16,081 nt of DNA from JBFHNV01 sp965365655 (GTDB taxonomy: Bacteria > Pseudomonadota > Gammaproteobacteria > HK1): NCBI GenBank assembly GCA_965365655.1, contig CBDUCN010000095.1, positions 1 to 16,081 of the forward strand. Reading direction: 5' to 3'. The translations under genes and the position numbers were made by a program. Positions within the stretch are counted from its first letter, which is position 1. Every line of letters starts with the position of its first letter. A model generated the notes under the pieces. That model saw nothing but the letters and a program-made list of their open reading frames with translations. It was not told the DNA's origin and did not search any database. This document shows positions 13,899 to 16,081 of this stretch, piece by piece.

Positions 13899-16076
13899 AT
13901 GCTCGACAGGACAGCCAAGGAATCGATCAAGACCGGGCTGGCGATCACCGTGACCTACGCCGTGGCCCTGGCGATGAACTGGGACAAGCCGATGTGGGCG
14001 GCCTTCGTGGTCGCCTTCTGCAGCCTGGCCACCATCGGGCACTCCTTCGCCAAGCTTCTGGAACGCCTGCTGGGGACCGTGGTGGCGTGTGCAGCCGCAT
14101 TGCTCATCCTGGCGCTGTCCATCCAGGACAGGTGGCTGTTCATGGTCGCGCTGTCCGTGTGGACGGGTCTGTGCACCTATCTCGCGGCCGGTCTCCGCTT
14201 TCCCTACGCGTGGCAGGTGGCGGGTATCTCGTGCGCCGTCATCGCGATCGACGCGAGCGGCGACCCGACCCGCGCGTTCACGATCGCCGTGCTGCGCACC
14301 CAGGAGACCAGCCTCGGCATCCTGATCTACGGGCTGTTCGCGCTGTTCCTCTGGCCCAGCAGCTCGCGGGCGTCGTTCCGGGCGGTCGCGCGCGAGCGCG
14401 CCGCGACACAGCGTCAGCTGTTCCAGGCCGGCGTGTCGCTGCTGCGCTCCGGCGAGGGGCACGATGAGCTGAAGCGGCTGCGCACGCAGCTGCTGGTGCA
14501 GGAGAGACAGTTCGACGATCTGCTGGGCGCCGCGCGCCTGGACAGCCCCGAGGTCGCGGACCGGATCGCGCTGTGGCAGCGCTACCGGCACGAGGCATCG
14601 GCCCTCACCGAGCACCTGATGCGCTGGCAGGAAGGCTTCGCCGAGCTGCAGTCCCTGGACCTCGCGCGGCTGCTGCCGGGCCTGCAGGACCTCGAGGCGG
14701 AGATCGAGCGGTGCCTGGCTGCCGTCGAGCAGATGCTCGACGACCGCCCGCCCGGTACCGGGCCGGAGAGCGTCGCGCTGTCCATCAACCCGGCGGCGGT
14801 GTGGGAGCTGCGCCAGTTCGACACCGCGGCCCTTGCCGTCGGCAAGGCGCGCATGGAGCGCATCCGCTCCACGGCCCACGCGCTGTTCGGCGTGGTCGCG
14901 CTGCTGAAGGGCTTCGACGCGTCCGCGCCCGCGGATGTACCGGAGGCGCCTGCACCGGAAACGCACGCTGCGCCGTCCTTCGTGCCGGACCCGGATCGCC
15001 TCGCCGCAGTGCTCCGCGTGCTGGTGGGCCTGTGGACCGCGTTCCTCCTGGTCGTCTACGTGGGCGACGTTCCCGGAGGTCTGTCGCTGGTGCTCTTCGC
15101 GGGCGCTCTGGGCATTCCGATGGCGCTGGCGCCCCAGGTGCCGATCCGGGTGCTGTTCAAGCCGGCGGCATGGAGCCTGCTGTTCGCCGGGGCGCTGTAC
15201 ATGTTCGTGATGCCGAAGCTCTCGAGCTTCCTGGGGCTGGGCCTGCTGATCTTCGCCGTGACGACGGGCATCGGCTACCTGTTCTCGTCGCCGCGCCAGG
15301 TCCTCGGCCGGGCGCTGGGGATCGCGCTGTTCCTCGCCATCGCGTCCATCGACAACGAGCAGCGCTACAGCTTTCTCGTCGTCGCGAACACCGGGATGAT
15401 GTTCGCGCTGACCCTGACGCTGCTGACCTTCACCGCTCATGTGCCGTACTCGCCGGATCCCAGGCGGGCGTTCGTCCGGCTGGTCAGACGCTACTTCCGC
15501 AGCTGCGCGTCGCTGACCACGGCGCTGTCCGGCGGGCCGCGTCGACGCGGGCTGCTGGAGCGCTGGAGACGGGCGCACCATCTGCGCGAGATGACGACGC
15601 TGCCGGCGAAGCTCGCGGCCTGGGGAAACTTCATCGATGCGTCGGCGCCGCCCGGGGACACGGCAGCGCGGGTGGCGGCGGTGGTGACCGGCCTGCAGTC
15701 CGTGACGGCGCGCATGCGCGAGCTGCTCGAGGTGAGCGCAGTCGCGCAGGCGCCGCTGCTGGCGCGGGAGTTCGAGGCGGAGGTCACGGCCTGGCGCGGC
15801 GCCCTGGAGCAGCTCTTCGGCCAGCTCTCGGAAGACCCGGGAGCGGCGGAGAGCCGGGCGCTGGCCCGTTCCCTGGACGGCTTCCTCGAGCGCCTCGAGG
15901 CGCGCATCAAGGACGTCGTGGAGACGGTGGACAGCCGTGAGCTGCAGCCCGGCGACGGTGAGTGCTTCTACCGTCTGCTCGGTGCGTTCCGCAGCGTCTC
16001 GGAAGCGCTCGTGCGTTACGCGGACGCCGCGCCGGGGATCGAGTGGTCGCGCTGGCGCGAGGAGCGGTTCGTCTGA
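13899..16076 (+). CDS. FUSC-family inner-membrane protein (YccS/AaeB-like exporter)
   Basis: A 725-residue protein with the FUSC layout: a first block of membrane helices (about residues 10-155, including LAITVTYAVALAMNW, WAAFVVAFCSLATIG and LGILIYGLFALFLWP), a long soluble helical region (about 160-365), a second block of helices (about 370-535, including VLRVLVGLWTAFLLVVYVGD and GLGLLIFAVTTGIGYLF) and a helical C-terminal tail. The family includes AaeB-type aromatic acid exporters and YccS/YhfK proteins of unknown substrate; substrate is not readable here. The soluble region has many charged helices typical of the family. ATG 13899 has no evident ribosome binding site, but it begins just before the first membrane segment as in relatives. 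It is 219 bp downstream of the phosphatase gene; a functional link to the signalling genes is not shown. It ends five bases before the window does. Confidence 0.82.
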   Translation: MLDRTAKESIKTGLAITVTYAVALAMNWDKPMWAAFVVAFCSLATIGHSFAKLLERLLGTVVACAAALLILALSIQDRWLFMVALSVWTGLCTYLAAGLRFPYAWQVAGISCAVIAIDASGDPTRAFTIAVLRTQETSLGILIYGLFALFLWPSSSRASFRAVARERAATQRQLFQAGVSLLRSGEGHDELKRLRTQLLVQERQFDDLLGAARLDSPEVADRIALWQRYRHEASALTEHLMRWQEGFAELQSLDLARLLPGLQDLEAEIERCLAAVEQMLDDRPPGTGPESVALSINPAAVWELRQFDTAALAVGKARMERIRSTAHALFGVVALLKGFDASAPADVPEAPAPETHAAPSFVPDPDRLAAVLRVLVGLWTAFLLVVYVGDVPGGLSLVLFAGALGIPMALAPQVPIRVLFKPAAWSLLFAGALYMFVMPKLSSFLGLGLLIFAVTTGIGYLFSSPRQVLGRALGIALFLAIASIDNEQRYSFLVVANTGMMFALTLTLLTFTAHVPYSPDPRRAFVRLVRRYFRSCASLTTALSGGPRRRGLLERWRRAHHLREMTTLPAKLAAWGNFIDASAPPGDTAARVAAVVTGLQSVTARMRELLEVSAVAQAPLLAREFEAEVTAWRGALEQLFGQLSEDPGAAESRALARSLDGFLERLEARIKDVVETVDSRELQPGDGECFYRLLGAFRSVSEALVRYADAAPGIEWSRWREERFV

Positions 16077-16081
16077 GCCGG

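Noticed and set aside
13893..15581. Minus-strand frame of 562 codons opposite the FUSC gene
   Set aside because: Q, R, H-rich antisense product; the plus strand has clear membrane segments.

Overview
The window is one contiguous stretch of high-GC bacterial DNA with proteobacterial gene content: a Gram-negative outer-membrane lipid transport (Mla) operon, a TorT-family periplasmic binding protein with a hybrid histidine kinase, an EamA permease and a FUSC-type inner-membrane exporter. I would guess a gammaproteobacterium, but no ribosomal or other marker gene is present to fix this. No tRNA, rRNA, CRISPR array or intact insertion sequence was found.

Layout, minus strand from 1 to about 6454: (a) 1-1149, the N-terminal 383 residues of a secreted, probably beta-helical repeat protein that runs off the left edge and has a good sigma-54 (-24/-12) promoter candidate; (b) 1433-2317, an EamA/DMT permease; (c) 2318-2770, a gene-free stretch with three perfect hairpins and a MITE-like element bounded by CTAG, whose right edge is the mlaC stop codon; (d) 2771-6454, a six-gene operon read right to left: RsbW-like ATPase/kinase, STAS protein, mlaF, mlaE, mlaD, mlaC. 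Most junctions overlap or nearly touch.

Layout, plus strand from about 6605 to the right edge: a second mlaC-like gene divergent from the operon; a torT-like gene; a CHASE-PAS-HisKA-HATPase-REC-REC-Hpt hybrid kinase; a REC-PP2C (RsbU-type) phosphatase; and a FUSC-family membrane protein that ends just before the window does.

The most interesting reading is that the pieces form one circuit. A periplasmic ligand sensor (TorT-like) would feed a CHASE hybrid kinase, whose Hpt domain would phosphorylate the receiver of a PP2C phosphatase. That phosphatase class normally dephosphorylates a STAS anti-sigma antagonist that is phosphorylated by an RsbW kinase. Here the only STAS and RsbW-like genes in view lie within the mlaFEDC operon, and the STAS gene occupies the role expected of mlaB. 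A phosphorelay-controlled partner switch acting on phospholipid transport, or one sharing its STAS protein between a sigma factor and MlaF, is therefore plausible. The genes are seen directly; the wiring is inference.
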